64,000 nucleotides of DNA from Lomentospora prolificans (Eukaryota; Ascomycota; Sordariomycetes; Microascales; Microascaceae), in assembly GCA_029532625.1 (NCBI GenBank), contig JARFXM010000006.1:1426001-1490000 (forward strand), read 5' to 3'. A model generated the notes under the pieces. The model made no database searches and was not told the origin of the DNA. It saw only the letters and a list, made by a program, of their open reading frames with translations. Both the position numbers and the translations under genes were made by a program. How positions within the stretch are numbered: the stretch's first letter is position 1; each line of letters opens with the position of its first letter. Positions 38,152 to 49,787 of the stretch are shown here, piece after piece.

Positions 38152-39210
38152 CTTCCTAGTTTAAGTCTTATTACTGACTATCCGAAGCACGATACCGGGC
38201 CCCGCCTGAAATATGAACCTAATAAAAGGCAAAGGGTGTAGAAACCGACGGGGCGTTAAGGCGAGCAAACCAAAGCCTGACCGGGGTCTTGATCGGGCCT
38301 CGGTAATAACTGGGCGCGGCGTTTGGTATCACTAAGGATATCAATGATGGAAGAGAATCAAAGGCAGGCTTCTCTGTTCACAAGCGAGCGTTGATGCATA
38401 AAAAAAGGTAAAGAATTGCCAGTCGGTGGCATATCTACCATTGAGCAATATCTGGCCAGGAGATACTATTGTGTGCTTCGTATGCACGGTCCTTTAGTGG
38501 TAGTGAGACTGTGATTATGCGCATCTCCATCAGTCCGGATCTCGAGGGCCAGTCGCTATACCATGGCGACTATCCGAGCAGGCGCCCTTGGGTGGTTGAA
38601 GGGCCTCCTTCCATCCGTTTCTGGCTGATAGTGCTGAGAGTTGTGAGAATGGTCAATTCTGACCTACGCGGCAGCGACGTCGCGATACCCATGTCGTTGA
38701 TGATAGCAAGCATGGATGCACATCACGACCGGAAATAGTGCCCAGTTTCGTGGGGAAACAAGCCGGCGCTGGGCAGCCGTTGGCTTTTCAGTGTGGGACC
38801 GCAATGCGCCAGACAACCAGCCAAGGAAAGACGCTCCCCGGAAGCAAGCCACTCTCAGCCCAGGATGGACCTCTCCGACCTTGTCGAATCGCCGCCCATA
38901 ATACCCCCAGTCACCAATTTCATTCTTCTTTTTTTCATCCGTCTTATCCAAGTGCCGCCAAGTGAGTGAGAATCGATGCTTCAGCGTCATTGGTTCGTAA
39001 CCCCGGGTGGGTTAAAGAGGACCCATGGCCGGTGAGCATCGTCAATGGCGCAGCTCTTGTGGGTAAGTCTCCATCCCCGCTGGCTGGCCCCCTTCCGGCT
39101 CAGGTGCTGCTTGAGCCAGACGGCCAGCAAGTATGCTGAATGCTGGTGAGGGATGACATACGGAGTACACTAGTTGGGACCCTGACCTAGGGTTGCAGGG
39201 AGTGTACGAA

Positions 39211-39418
39211 CAGCTGGCTAAGCAAAACTTATTCCTTAGGTAATATTTATCTAACTGAATTTATGGCTTAGGTAATTACTAGCTTTAGAGCAGCTACTTT
39301 GAACTATAAAGAAATTTAATGAAATAATTAACAAAAAGTAAGTTTAAGCTAGTACAAACTAGTCATCTATCTTTTAAAAATAATTGTATCTAGCTTTTCC
39401 TTAATAAAGCAGCAGCTG
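39211..39418. repeat. AT-rich island with CAGCTG ends
   Basis: A 208-bp block of strongly AT-rich sequence stands out from its GC-balanced flanks. Each end carries CAGCTG followed inward by an imperfect GCT/CTGCTT inverted match. This suggests a small inverted-repeat element (MITE-like) or the remnant of a mutated transposon. No open frame and no convincing target-site duplication were seen. Confidence 0.4.
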
Positions 39419-40221
39419 AACCTCGTTGTTACGGCCTCAGGTGAAGAAAAGACATCATGTACAGGAAACGTTTTGCCGATGCAATCTCCAGTCAGTGTCT
39501 CCACTATACCCCGGGTCGAATGTCACACCGAGCCGTCTCCCCCTGACATGGGACGTGCGCTGGGTCAGGCTGACCAGGGACCATCTACGAAGTGCAGAAC
39601 CAATCGTTTATTCGACATCTTATCCAATGTTTCAATGTTTTTTTGTCTGGGTCCGTCTCCAGCTGCAGCCGTCTGCAGCGATGAAACCAGCACTCGATGG
39701 GGCTCCGTGTCTGGATACGCAGCGCTCATCCATATCGCAATCGCAAACAAGCAATCAACCTGTGAAGTTAAGGGTCATCATCGAGCCATTTGGATAAAAG
39801 AGAAAAGGAAAGAAGCAATATTCCCCATTCGCTAGCTTTCTCCTCCTTTTGTCTTTCGTTTCCGTTTTCCTTCGAGTGCGGCACATTTCACCATTCGCTC
39901 ACTTCCTCCCCCGCCCCAAAAAAGCCGTCCAATTTCATATTCAACAGGCATATGGCGGCAGGCGACAGCCGTTAACCGCCGAGCTTCACTTCGGGGCCTC
40001 CCACTCTATTGGCAACCCTCCAAGCGCGATCTTCGGCTCCCCCGGGGCACCGAGACCAGCTCTTTTGGGTAGTGGACGGCATCGGGGTTGAAGTTTCTGC
40101 CTCGCGCCCGATCAGCCGCTCTCGATTGGACTTGCCTCCCCCCCCCCCCCTCTCCAGGGTTAAGCCGACTTCCTCCTGCTATCCCTCCGCTCATTCGTTT
40201 CAACCCATCTGATAAGGCAGC

Positions 40222-42611
40222 ATGGCACCAAGTTTAGACCCTGCCTATGAGCTGGTTAACCAGCATGATACTCACCAGGAGCCAGAACCGGACAACACTT
40301 CCCGAAAGCCAAGGCGTAGTCCAGGCCTAAGAAGCCGGACGACGAAGGCGGTCGTAGTTGTTTTAGCCGCCTGTTTCATTGTGTTCGCTGTTTTCGAAAT
40401 CATCTCAAATGATGCTGTCGACCGGTTTCGCAAGGCTATGTCTAATGCTAGCGGCGGAGGAGCCAACTGTCAATGCCAACCATCCGACGTCCCTCAGTAC
40501 TTCCAGACGAAATCCCAGCTGTGGCCGGGACCGACTATAACGGGACAGCCCGCCTTCATGGCCCAGACTGTTGCGCTTGACCCCTCGCAAACATATGTGC
40601 CGAACGAGCCGCTGATGACGGCCATCCCCATTCAGGGGATGACGCCGCAGAATCAAAGCATCTTTCAGATGATGGGGTAGGTTGCGCCCCTGTTGCGGAC
40701 GAAAATTCCTGGCTGATAGTAGTTGGTCGAAGATATCTCTCTCCCTACTTTCCCTCCCCAGGATTTGGCATCGATGAGCATCCTCTTCCGCCAGGTGCCG
40801 AGATCATTCAGCTTCATGTAAGTTGAGTGTCACAAGCAGGAGTTCACCGGTCCGGAAGGGCGCGCCGGAGCGTTTCGTATGACTCTAACCAACGATTGAC
40901 CAAGATGCTATCGCGTCATGGTGCTAGGTATCCCACCCTTGGCTCCCAGGTCGAGAGTTTCGGCCAGAGACTAGCAGCGGCCGCAGGCACTTTCAAGGCC
41001 TCTGGGCGTCTGGAATTTCTTAACGACTGGAAGTATGAGCTCGGCGCCGAGATACTGGTGCCCAAAGGTGGGTTAGCCACTGTAGTTTGGATAGTGTTGG
41101 AAGTCGAAAGGGCTAATTAAAAATTTAGGCCGACAGGAACTATATGACTCCGGTATGTTGGTTTCCAAGGATGATATATCAAATGTGCTAAAGCTAACGA
41201 CCAGGCCTTTTCAGGTGTCCTGCACGCATACATGTACTCGCGACTCTATGACCCTAACACCAAGATCATCGCCCGCACTACGGTAAGGTCTTTCACGCAT
41301 GTATTATAGAGGCACCCAGGCAGCGATCTAACGGCCCCTAAGACTCAAGACCGTATGCTTAAGTCCGCTGAGAATTTTATGGCGGGCTTCTTTGGGCTCG
41401 AGTGGTGAGTGTGGCTCTAGGCTGGTCATGGATGAAGCAATAACTCAACGCTATATCGACACAAAGGACAAACAATGTAACCCTCGAGGTCATCATCGAA
41501 GCTGACAACTTTAATAACTCTCTCGCGGGATACCTCGCATGCCCCAACTCGGGAATGAACTCAGCCCCCTTTGAAGCCTCTGCGGCGTGGAAGAATATTT
41601 ACCTTGAAGACGGTATAGTGCTCACATGCCTCCCGTAGGCCATCTCTCTCATACCCCCTTCTCTTACACTTACGATAGCTACGGAACGCTTCAAGTCGCT
41701 CGTGGAGGGTTATGAATGGACTGTCGATGACACGTTCGCCATCCAGATGTTGTGTCCATATGAAACTGTAGGTTATAGCCTTACATCCTGTTGGCGCTTG
41801 AGCTTTACTAAAAGCAAGTTGGTAGGTCGCATATGGGTATAGTGTTTTCTGCGACTTGTTCACCTATGAAGAATGGGAGGGATTTGAATATACTATTGAC
41901 ATCGAATTCGCCGGCTCAAGCGGCTTTCAGAGTCCAACAGGTGTAAGTTTCCTCTGAGAAGTGGAGCGCTTCGCTATGTTCCCGCTTCCCTGTCGGGAAG
42001 TTATCTGAATGCTATGCTAATGTCCACCGCAGAGAGCTGTGGGTATTGGCTATCAACAAGAGTTTATTGCCCGCCTCAAGAATCAGACGCTCGACTACGT
42101 TGGTTCGCAGATCAACGTCACCCTCGACAACAACACGGATACTTTCCCACTCGACCAGAGTCTTTATTTTGACTTCTCCCACGACTCGAACATCGTATCT
42201 GTCCTTACTGCGTTCGGGCTTAAGCAGTTCTCACCCTTTCTCAACCCGACGCGGCACCCAGGTCCCCACAACTTTACCGTCTCTCACGTCACACCCTTCG
42301 GAGCTCGCCTCGACATGGAAATTATCCGTACCCCGAAGCCCGTTTCAAGTGACCGCTCGGGCTACCTCAGCGGAGGTGAGACTAAGTATGTCCATTTTAT
42401 CCTCAACCAGCGGACGCTCCCTCTGGGTGCTAGCTTTTCTGAGTGTGATGCCTCTCGTGTGGACGGGTGGTGCGAACTGGAAACATTTATCCGAGTGCAG
42501 GAGAAGATGCCTGAGATCGCCCGGTACGATTACGCGTGCTACTCTGACTTGCCAAAGTACAAGTACGGGGATGTTTCTGACGGAGTGCCACCGTCGCTAC
42601 TGTCCGATTGA
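40222..42611 (+). CDS. Membrane-anchored histidine acid phosphatase (phytase-like)
   Basis: Secretory-pathway histidine phosphatase, 595 residues, predicted to release phosphate from organic phosphates. Exons: 40222-40676, 40733-40817, 40905-41067, 41129-41152, 41215-41282, 41343-41404, 41467-41612, 41679-41767, 41826-41942 and 42033-42611. All phases fit. A cytosolic tail precedes one hydrophobic segment (about 41-62) after an Arg-rich stretch, so it is a type II anchored rather than freely secreted form. The active-site motif RHGARYP is at 184-190 (nucleophile H185). The proton-donor pair H453-D454 lies in DFSHDSNI. Cysteines typical of fungal phytases are present (ACYSD, FCDLF, ECDAS). Exon 2 begins at 40733, giving GYLSPYFPSPGFG across the junction; splicing at the more obvious CCCCAG at 40761 would break the frame. 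Substrate preference is not shown. It converges on the ammonium transporter. Confidence 0.93.
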
Positions 42612-43569
42612 GAATGGCCGCAGGCGGATTTATAAACCCGCCTTTCGTGCCAGTTGCTGAAGACCATGCTCTGTTAGCAATGCTGTTGTCAAATATCAAT
42701 TGTATATTATCACGGGCAGAGACTCAATAGATATCCAAGATTACTGCCAAAACAATGTATGTATATCAAAAGAGTAGTACTAAATACCCTACAGCTACTA
42801 CGACATTGTCATCGGGGGCTCCTACATGCCAATGTTAGATATTTAAGGAAGCATCGTGAACCATTCTGGAGTTACACTTACTTTTCAAGATGCTCCATCA
42901 GCTAATTTAGGGCTTGGAAAACACATAAAGAATGGAGCTGGCTCGGCAGAGACAGCACTTGATCTCACAGCGAGTCGTAGAATGAGAGCACGGCATACCT
43001 ACAGCACTACTATGCTGAAGCCAGAATATAAGCATGAGACCTGAATATTAGTTCATATTAAGAGCGGGAAGTTGGTGTGTCACTCGATAGAGGTAGTAAA
43101 GGTAGTAAATGGTGGATAGAAGTCAAGTTCAAATTTAGTAATGCGGCTTATTGCCATCTTGACATAGCTAGTAGGGTATTATTATACAAACTGTCGCTGG
43201 TGCTAAACAAATCTCTATATACTTCGCGACCGCCTCTTTTAACTCTCGCAGTCTCCGCAAGAGGAAGGCTTCAATAGAGAGGATATATGAAAGGGGTGTA
43301 ATGATGAAATGCCGAGAATGAAGCAACACGAACTTGGGAGAGACAACATCCTGTCTCTACTCTAGACATAAATCAAAGAAACAGAACTGAAAATGGTATC
43401 CGCCGAAACACCAAAAATAAACATGAAAATAGAAATGAAAACGTAGTCCCATAAAAGAGCCAGCAGGATGTTGGGCCGAATCCTAATCATAAGAGAAGGC
43501 AAGAAAGCGAAGAAAAAGTAAGTCGCTGAAACAATGTCCATCCCATCAAGGGCGTTTTAAACATCAATT
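42612..43569. other. Convergent 3' intergenic region
   Basis: A 958-bp AT-leaning gap between the phosphatase and ammonium-transporter 3' ends. It is long for two untranslated tails, but no gene, repeat or RNA was recognised in it. Confidence 0.55.
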
Positions 43570-45265
43570 TTATTCACTCTTGGAGGAAGGCAGTTCCGAC
43601 TCATCTTCCTCCCGCTTACCATGAGAAGAAGAAAGGCTTTGATTGTTAGACCGCGCCTGCATGATGGAGAGCTCCTGCTCTCCGAGGATGGGAACAATCT
43701 TGGTGTTGGAAGTCTGCTCGGCCTTCTGAGGAGACCAAGCGAGGAAGTCCCTACGGACCTCGACGTAGTCGTAGGAAAACTCTCCATGCTGGTCATCATC
43801 GAGGCCGAGGAGCTCAGCTTCCTCACTAGCACGGAGCTTGAGGCCGGGGATTAGGTCGATGAGTTTGGCAATAAGCGCGGACATGACAAAACTGTAGGCA
43901 GAAGTGGCAAAAATGTAGGCAATCTGAATATAGAGCTGCTTCCAGTTCTTGTTGAGGAAGCCGCCCGTGACCCCAGTGTTGACACCATCGAGCCCAATAA
44001 CCCAATCGACAGCGAAGAAAGCGTTGAAGATGAGACCGACAATACCGCCGATACCGTGCTCAGCAAAAACGTCGAGAGAATCGTCGATTCGGACCATGAA
44101 CTTGACTAAGGGAGGAAGTGAGTTAGTGAGGGCCCTCGTCCAAACGAATGCTTCAGATAAGGAATCTTACTCTTGGTGCCAAAGTTGCAAGCAACACCAG
44201 CCACAATACCGAGGATAACAGAAGCCCAGGGGGTGATAAAGCCAGAAGCGGGGGTGGCGGCGACGAGGCCAGAGATGCAGCCGGAGCACCAGCCAACCAT
44301 GGACCACTTCTTCGCCAGGCGGAAATCGAGAAGACACCAGGTCATGGCAGCGAACATGGCAGTCAAGCAGGTGTTCCAGCAGGCGATAGCGGCACGAAGA
44401 TTGGCACCGAAGGCGGAACCGCCGTTGAAGCCGAGCCATCCAAACCAGAGGAAGCAGGTGCCGAGGGTGATGAGAGAGATATTATGGGGACGGAAGTTCA
44501 TCATCATCCGCTCGTTGCGTCGGCCGAGAACCCAAGAGTAGGCGAGAGCAGAAAGACCGGAGCCAATCTCGACAGGGCCACCTCCGGCGTAGTCAAAGAC
44601 ACCCCACTTGAAGGCCCAGCCATTTGAGCACCAGACCCAGAAGGCGAGAGGGCAGTAGACAAGGGTGAGCCAGCAGAAGATGAAAACCATGGCGGGGAGG
44701 ACGCGGCCTCGTTCGGCAACCGAGCCGATGACGAGGGCGGACGTAACGGCGGCGAACATCATCTGGTAGAAGGAGTAAAGAAGGCCGGGGACAAGCGGAG
44801 AGCCCTGGGAGGGAGCGGCAAGAATCTTCATGAGGCCGAAGTGGGTCAAGTCACCGATGAAAGGGTTGTTAGACTCGAGGGAGAAGGCAAGCGAGTATCC
44901 CCAGAAATACCATTGGAAGACGACGACGGAGAAGGACATCATAGTAACCCAGAGCATAGAAAGAGCCGACTTTCTTCTGGCGAGACCGGAATACAGGAAC
45001 GCGATGCCGGGCACCATGAAGAGAACGAGGAAGGCGGAAACGAGGATGAAAGCCTGGTCACCGGACTGATACCATTGGTTCAGGTTCTCGGTGGCTTTAC
45101 CACGAAGTTAGCTTTCCACTCCACAGGATCAGGGCTCGCCAGATGTACAGTCACCGCGAGCAAGGATGAGTTTTGACGGTGGTAAATTTTCTTACCGGAA
45201 TCACCACCGAGCCAAGGGTCCGTTCCATTGAACTCCACGGGAGCCCCGGTGTGGACGTAAGACAT
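43570..45265 (-). CDS. Ammonium transporter, Mep1/3-type AMT
   Basis: Plasma-membrane ammonium permease of the Amt/Mep/Rh family, 509 residues. Exons (minus): 45196-45265, 44171-45094 and 43570-44105; phases agree. Eleven hydrophobic segments are expected from the family and the pattern fits. The signature DYAGGGPVEIGSG carries Glu at the first twin-histidine site (E199). The second site is His (H348 in FAEHGIGGIVG). Glu at the first site marks the fungal Mep1/Mep3 subgroup of high-capacity permeases, as opposed to Mep2-type sensors, which keep His. The C-terminal tail is cytosolic, Ser/Glu-rich and could take phosphorylation. The first exon encodes MSYVHTGAPVEFNGTDPW, a typical extracellular N-terminus. 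Three HGATAR sites within 400 bp upstream suggest nitrogen control by an AreA/NIT2 GATA factor. Confidence 0.95.
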
Positions 45266-45393
45266 GGCTGTGGTCGTAGTCTCTCTCTCGGTTTGCGGCG
45301 TAGTGCTCGGTGGCGTAATTTGCAAATTGCTCGAAACGGGTGATGGCTCGTGGATTGACTTTACCGAAGACGGAGAGTTATATGAGATGGTAG

Positions 45394-45399
45394 TGATAG
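45394..45399 (+). promoter_or_regulatory. GATA-factor site (TGATAG)
   Basis: Matches HGATAR, the AreA/NIT2 consensus, 129 bp upstream of the ammonium-transporter start. Short sites occur by chance; support comes from the cluster and the nitrogen-related target. Confidence 0.4.
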
Positions 45400-45599
45400 T
45401 TCGAACTCTTCATATGCAAGTACACACTTGAGCATGAGACGAAGTTGCCGGAATCAAAGAATGGTTGCTCAATGAGGAAAATGAAGAGGAACTTAAAACA
45501 AGAATGGAGCATGATGAAGAGAATGGGTACCGATGTGGACAGGAAGGGCTATGATATATATGCAAGTGCGTCTTTCGTATCTCAGCGGGAGGGTCCTCA

Positions 45600-45605
45600 A
45601 GATAG
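45600..45605 (+). promoter_or_regulatory. GATA-factor site (AGATAG)
   Basis: Second HGATAR match, 335 bp upstream of the ammonium-transporter start. Confidence 0.35.
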
Positions 45606-45642
45606 CGGTTTTGTGGAGGACCAAATCGAAAATTACATAGTG

Positions 45643-45648
45643 TTATCT
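45643..45648 (-). promoter_or_regulatory. GATA-factor site (AGATAA)
   Basis: Third HGATAR match, on the coding strand of the transporter, 378 bp upstream of its start and within 45 bp of the previous site. Paired sites are typical of strongly AreA-responsive promoters. Confidence 0.4.
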
Positions 45649-47402
45649 ATGGAGATGTACGAAAGTATTCCGTAAAGGGCATGGGGGGGCCGGAGCCGGG
45701 ACGGCGGTGCAGAGACCAGGGAGAGTAGGAGTGAAAGTAGTACAGAAGCTAGGGAGAGGCGTGGGTTCTGGCACACGCTCTCAAGGTTCCCCACGCCGCC
45801 GGACCCGGTTGCAGGCTTCGATGGCGCGAATTTGACACAGCGCGGGAGACTCCCAAAGGACGAAGCTAGGATTAGAGAGCGTAAAGAGGGTCTTTGATAC
45901 CGAGTCCCGGTTGGATACTGTATGCATTGTTAGCATGGCAAATACTTTCCGACCAGGTTCCGCTGGTCCCTTGGCAACGACTGGCTCCCGCGTGGTTTGG
46001 CCTGAGAAGTAATCAAAGGTCTCCTGATGATAACTGTAGTTTGAGCCTCACAGGCACCGCTCTGATGATTGAGAGCTGGGGGCTTGCTTGATAGAGGCGC
46101 CGACTTGAGGCATTACCTGATGACATTCCAAGCGTCGTGGGCTGGGAAGCACCAGGACATGGAGGATCGATTTCTTATCTTTGGAAGCGAGGGTGTCGAT
46201 GGCTTTCACCTTGCAGCTGGAACACTACAATGCTCGCCACGAACCACTCCAGAGCTGACACGGCGGCCCAATTGCAGTAGCCGGGGCTTTCGACTTGTCC
46301 ATTGACGCAGACTTGACATAACCTGGCCCAGCCCTAGGTCTAGGGCGTAGTAGCAATAGATGGCTATACAACAACTATGGTTTGCATGTGGATCACCAGG
46401 GCGTGCGGTATCATGAGCGGCGGGTGGAGAAGGATGCCAGTCTGAAGTGAGCTTCCAGAGCAGGATGTTCCGAAGTACTAGAATACACAAAGTCTCGGCG
46501 GTGGTAGACCATGCGCTGGGGTATAGTCGACTTCGAGGGCGTGTGGCCAGCGAGGAACAAGCTTGATGAATTGGGCCACTGACTATTAGACATGTCGATT
46601 TCTCCTTACTACAGTTTTCGCTGTCTGATAAGGCTTTCGCTGTGTCACCGGGGCTTATCTCGCGGCTGAGCGTATTACTCGTAGGTATTAATATACGGTT
46701 TGAGGCAACGCCCAGAAACGCACTAAATTCCAAACCCACTGATAAGGAAAGCCAGGGTTACTACGGCCGCTCCGATTGGGTCACCTCCCCGCCATGCCGG
46801 TAAGCTTCCTCGCCTTGTTCCCTCTTTGGGCTGAGGTGACAGACACCATCAACGCGAGGCAGCGCGTCGCTCCAGCAATTCTACAAGTAATACGGATAGC
46901 TAGCTCATCATCGGGGTTCCATCTCCTGATGGACCTTGAAACTGTTCAGCTGAGAATTTGGGCTCGACTTCGAAACTCAACCACATTGCCAAGTCTCGTC
47001 TTTGCATCGGGGAAGTGTCTATCTTATTGATGTCTGTTCATCTGCCTCTTGGCTTTATTGTGGAATCAGTATCACGGCAAGATAGAGAGTTGGGCAGCAT
47101 AGAGGCGGTGGCGTTTCGAAACATCCAAGACTGGCCGACCATGGTATTGGCTTAGGGCTTCTCGTAAGGGGACGAGCTCTGTCCGCAAGCTTTCCGGCTT
47201 GACTTACCATGGCATCATATCTCAAAATGGTAAGTGAGCAGCCATGATGTCAGCGGGTGGGAGCAGATCAGCGTGAGACGCACTGGGCATCGCTGATTGA
47301 TCAGCGCGATCTCTGCAAGGCAGGTACAATAACTGATCGCACTTGGGCATTGGGAACCCAGAGAAGATGTGGTAGGATACCCTTTATTGCCTGCCCTACA
47401 AA

Positions 47403-47417
47403 TTTTTTTTTTTTTTT
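47403..47417. repeat. Poly(T) run, 15 nt
   Basis: Homopolymer in the divergent intergenic region; simple sequence only. Confidence 0.9.
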
Positions 47418-49618
47418 CCTCTCCTGCCTTCGCCTTTCTAACGGCTCTTGCTCGGTAGTGGTATTACCAGGGCGGAGTCTCCCCGATCGTGCTGCCTGCT
47501 GAATATAGGGTTGTCGTGTGCTTAATCCAGGCCAATACAGTCTTAGTACCTCAGTATTGCTCGGGAGATCTTATCTCCAGAGCATTTGAACGCATTAGGT
47601 AAATCGACACACGCCCCTCTGGTCCCGGGATTTTCCTCTGTTGGCTTGCCTGGCTGGTCTTCAGAGTCGGGAGAGCAATTTTTTTTTTACCTGCTCCGGT
47701 TGTCCCCGAGCGAGTCGGGTATAAAGGTACGTACTTCGTGCGGTAGACGCATTATAAAAATCGCTCTGTAATGAAAAGTCAAAAGCGGGTGTCAAGCAGC
47801 CATCTCACCAAAACCCTAGCAGCCACTCACATGCGACGATGCTTATCTGGGAACCTGAACCTCGACAGGACAGGGGCCCACCACCTCTTTCTCTGGTCCA
47901 ATTCCCTTCCCGCCTGGAGCTTTCCCACCCAGACGAGGAGTCTGAACAAAGAGTGCATGCTGCACAACTTCGGATCGATGTACCGTCCTATTACCGCGAC
48001 ACCACCGTAGAAGGACAAGCGTGGTATGCAGGGACCGACCATTAAGCTGGGTGCCCTTGCGCACCCAACCTTGGGTTCGACATACTCCGTACAAGGAGTA
48101 ATCATGGTGCACCAAAAAGTGCGTGCCTGTACATTTTGTTACGCAAACCTATGTGTCTTTTAAAGTTACCTTCCCCGCCACCTCTTGAGATCCCTTTGAC
48201 GCACTTTGCTGATCCCTTCGTTTTGGTCTACTACTACGACGGATGGAGCGGGATCTCATCCTCCTCCTGCTCTGCGGAGTTATCTCGTACAACGAATCCC
48301 CAGGCGTTGCGGCGGTCTTACCTCAGTCGCATCAGAGATCGCACTTCTCATGGATTACGCACTTCGTTTCCAGATCGAATCCGCGTTCAGCTCCATTACG
48401 TAGACTCTCTGGCGGTTTGTCCCTATAATCCCTAATTACCCCAGAGACATTGGCATCTACTATATGCTCGCATCTGGGGTACGACAACGCAGACTTGACT
48501 CCATGCCTATTAGCTGGCACAGCAGGTTGGCCAGTACGACAGCGCTGGGAGAGGTGGTGGCGATCGGGCCAATAGAGGCAAGCAAGCGCTAGGGTTTAAC
48601 TCAGAGAATAGTAGAATAAGAAGAGCCTTCCAGTTTGAACACATCCAACCAACTCCAAAGACCACTAGGGAGCACGGCCGGAATCACATCCCGTGTTAGT
48701 AGCTCCCGCACTTTGTCGGGCGGTATCGGAGCGTCGTTACAAATGCGCCGCCTTATGCATATAATCAAACCCATAAGAGTATACCTTCTTTTTATTCAAA
48801 AGAAGATGTCATAGCGGAATCCTCTTGGGCTTGGCACCCGTCTTGGTGCAAGGATTACCAAGCCAGCTGCGGAGGCAAGATCCTCACCGACATATTCTAG
48901 AAACCTTCCATACCCTGCTGACCCAGGTGTAGGTCATGTTGGGCTTCACCTTGAGTGTTGCGGGGCCGGGTACTGCTTCGGCGCTTAAGAATCAAGATAG
49001 ATTGATGGAAACAACATGTCACATTAACCTAACGGCAGATTCCACTTGAACGGGGTCCTGTGTGCTCTATCCAGCGACACCAAGAAGAGCTCGTCCGCCG
49101 CGGAGAGGAACTGACCTGGATATCGCGTGATTTAGCGCCAGGCTATTTGTCTGTTAGCAACAGAACGCAAGCCAGGACGTGACGATAGCAGTTATGTCGA
49201 GAATCGGCCGCCGCAACGGGTGTGAGCCCAATTGCGTTTCGGGGCGTGGAGGCGGCTAATTGTTTCAATGGCAAATCCATCATTGCATGGAGTCTTGTTT
49301 GACCAAGTCTCGCATTCAATGTCGTGGTGAGAGCATCTCGAAAATCGCGTCTCTCGGACATATTCCGGCTAAATTTTGATAGTCGGCAGATAGTTTAAGA
49401 AGAAAGTCTAATGCAGGCAGTAAGCACAAGGCAGGCATAGCTGTTGCGCCTGCCTTAATACTTCCATTGACGTAAGCCTACCAGTAAAGATGGCTGTTTC
49501 CGAGGTGGCCCCATGCCTACCTTAATTCAAGATGCTCTGCTCCGAGTGATAACCAGCACTGGAGCTTATCCTTTCAGTATACGACATCAAGCCTTCTCTT
49601 TTTCTTTCTTATTTCAAC

Positions 49619-49627
49619 TATAAAAAA
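49619..49627 (+). promoter_or_regulatory. Candidate TATA box of the Crt10-like gene
   Basis: TATAAAAAA follows a pyrimidine-rich stretch, about 160 bp before the ATG at 49788. This spacing suits a fungal promoter. Confidence 0.45.
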
Positions 49628-49787
49628 TTATACACGCACCTGCACATCCCCAAAGTCCATTCAATGCATCGTTCAAAGACAACAGCTCAATTTTCTATCT
49701 TCTCGCCCTGATTCTGAAAGTTGTGCCTACGCCCCCTCCTCGTCTCTCTCTCACGCCCCACCAGGCCGGGGCTAGCTTGCGCCGACC

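Larger units (their letters stand above)
36054..40221. other. Gene-free region, 4.2 kb
   Basis: No coding potential was recognised. It holds the exact 12-mer GTACCTTGGTAC (38140-38151), a TACGGAGTA site near 39153, an AT-rich island bounded by CAGCTG (39211-39418), and a C13 run at 40138-40150 inside the pyrimidine-rich leader of the phosphatase gene. Confidence 0.55.
45266..49787. other. Gene-free region, 4.5 kb, divergent promoters
   Basis: The ammonium transporter and the Crt10-like gene are transcribed away from each other. The longest frame (46206-46739, minus, 177 codons) shows no domain, signal or family motif and I do not call it. GATA sites lie near the transporter, a T15 run at 47403-47417, a TACTCCGTA site near 48082, and a TATA-like element at 49619 before the Crt10-like gene. 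Confidence 0.5.

Noticed and set aside
40744..40761. Acceptor CCCCAG at 40761 for exon 2 of the phosphatase
   Set aside because: It shifts the frame to a stop. The acceptor at 40732 keeps the frame and adds YLSPYFPSPGFG, which fits the family.
46206..46739. 177-codon minus-strand frame in the gap between the ammonium transporter and the Crt10-like gene
   Set aside because: No domain, signal peptide or family motif, and no phase-matched neighbouring exons; likely a chance frame.
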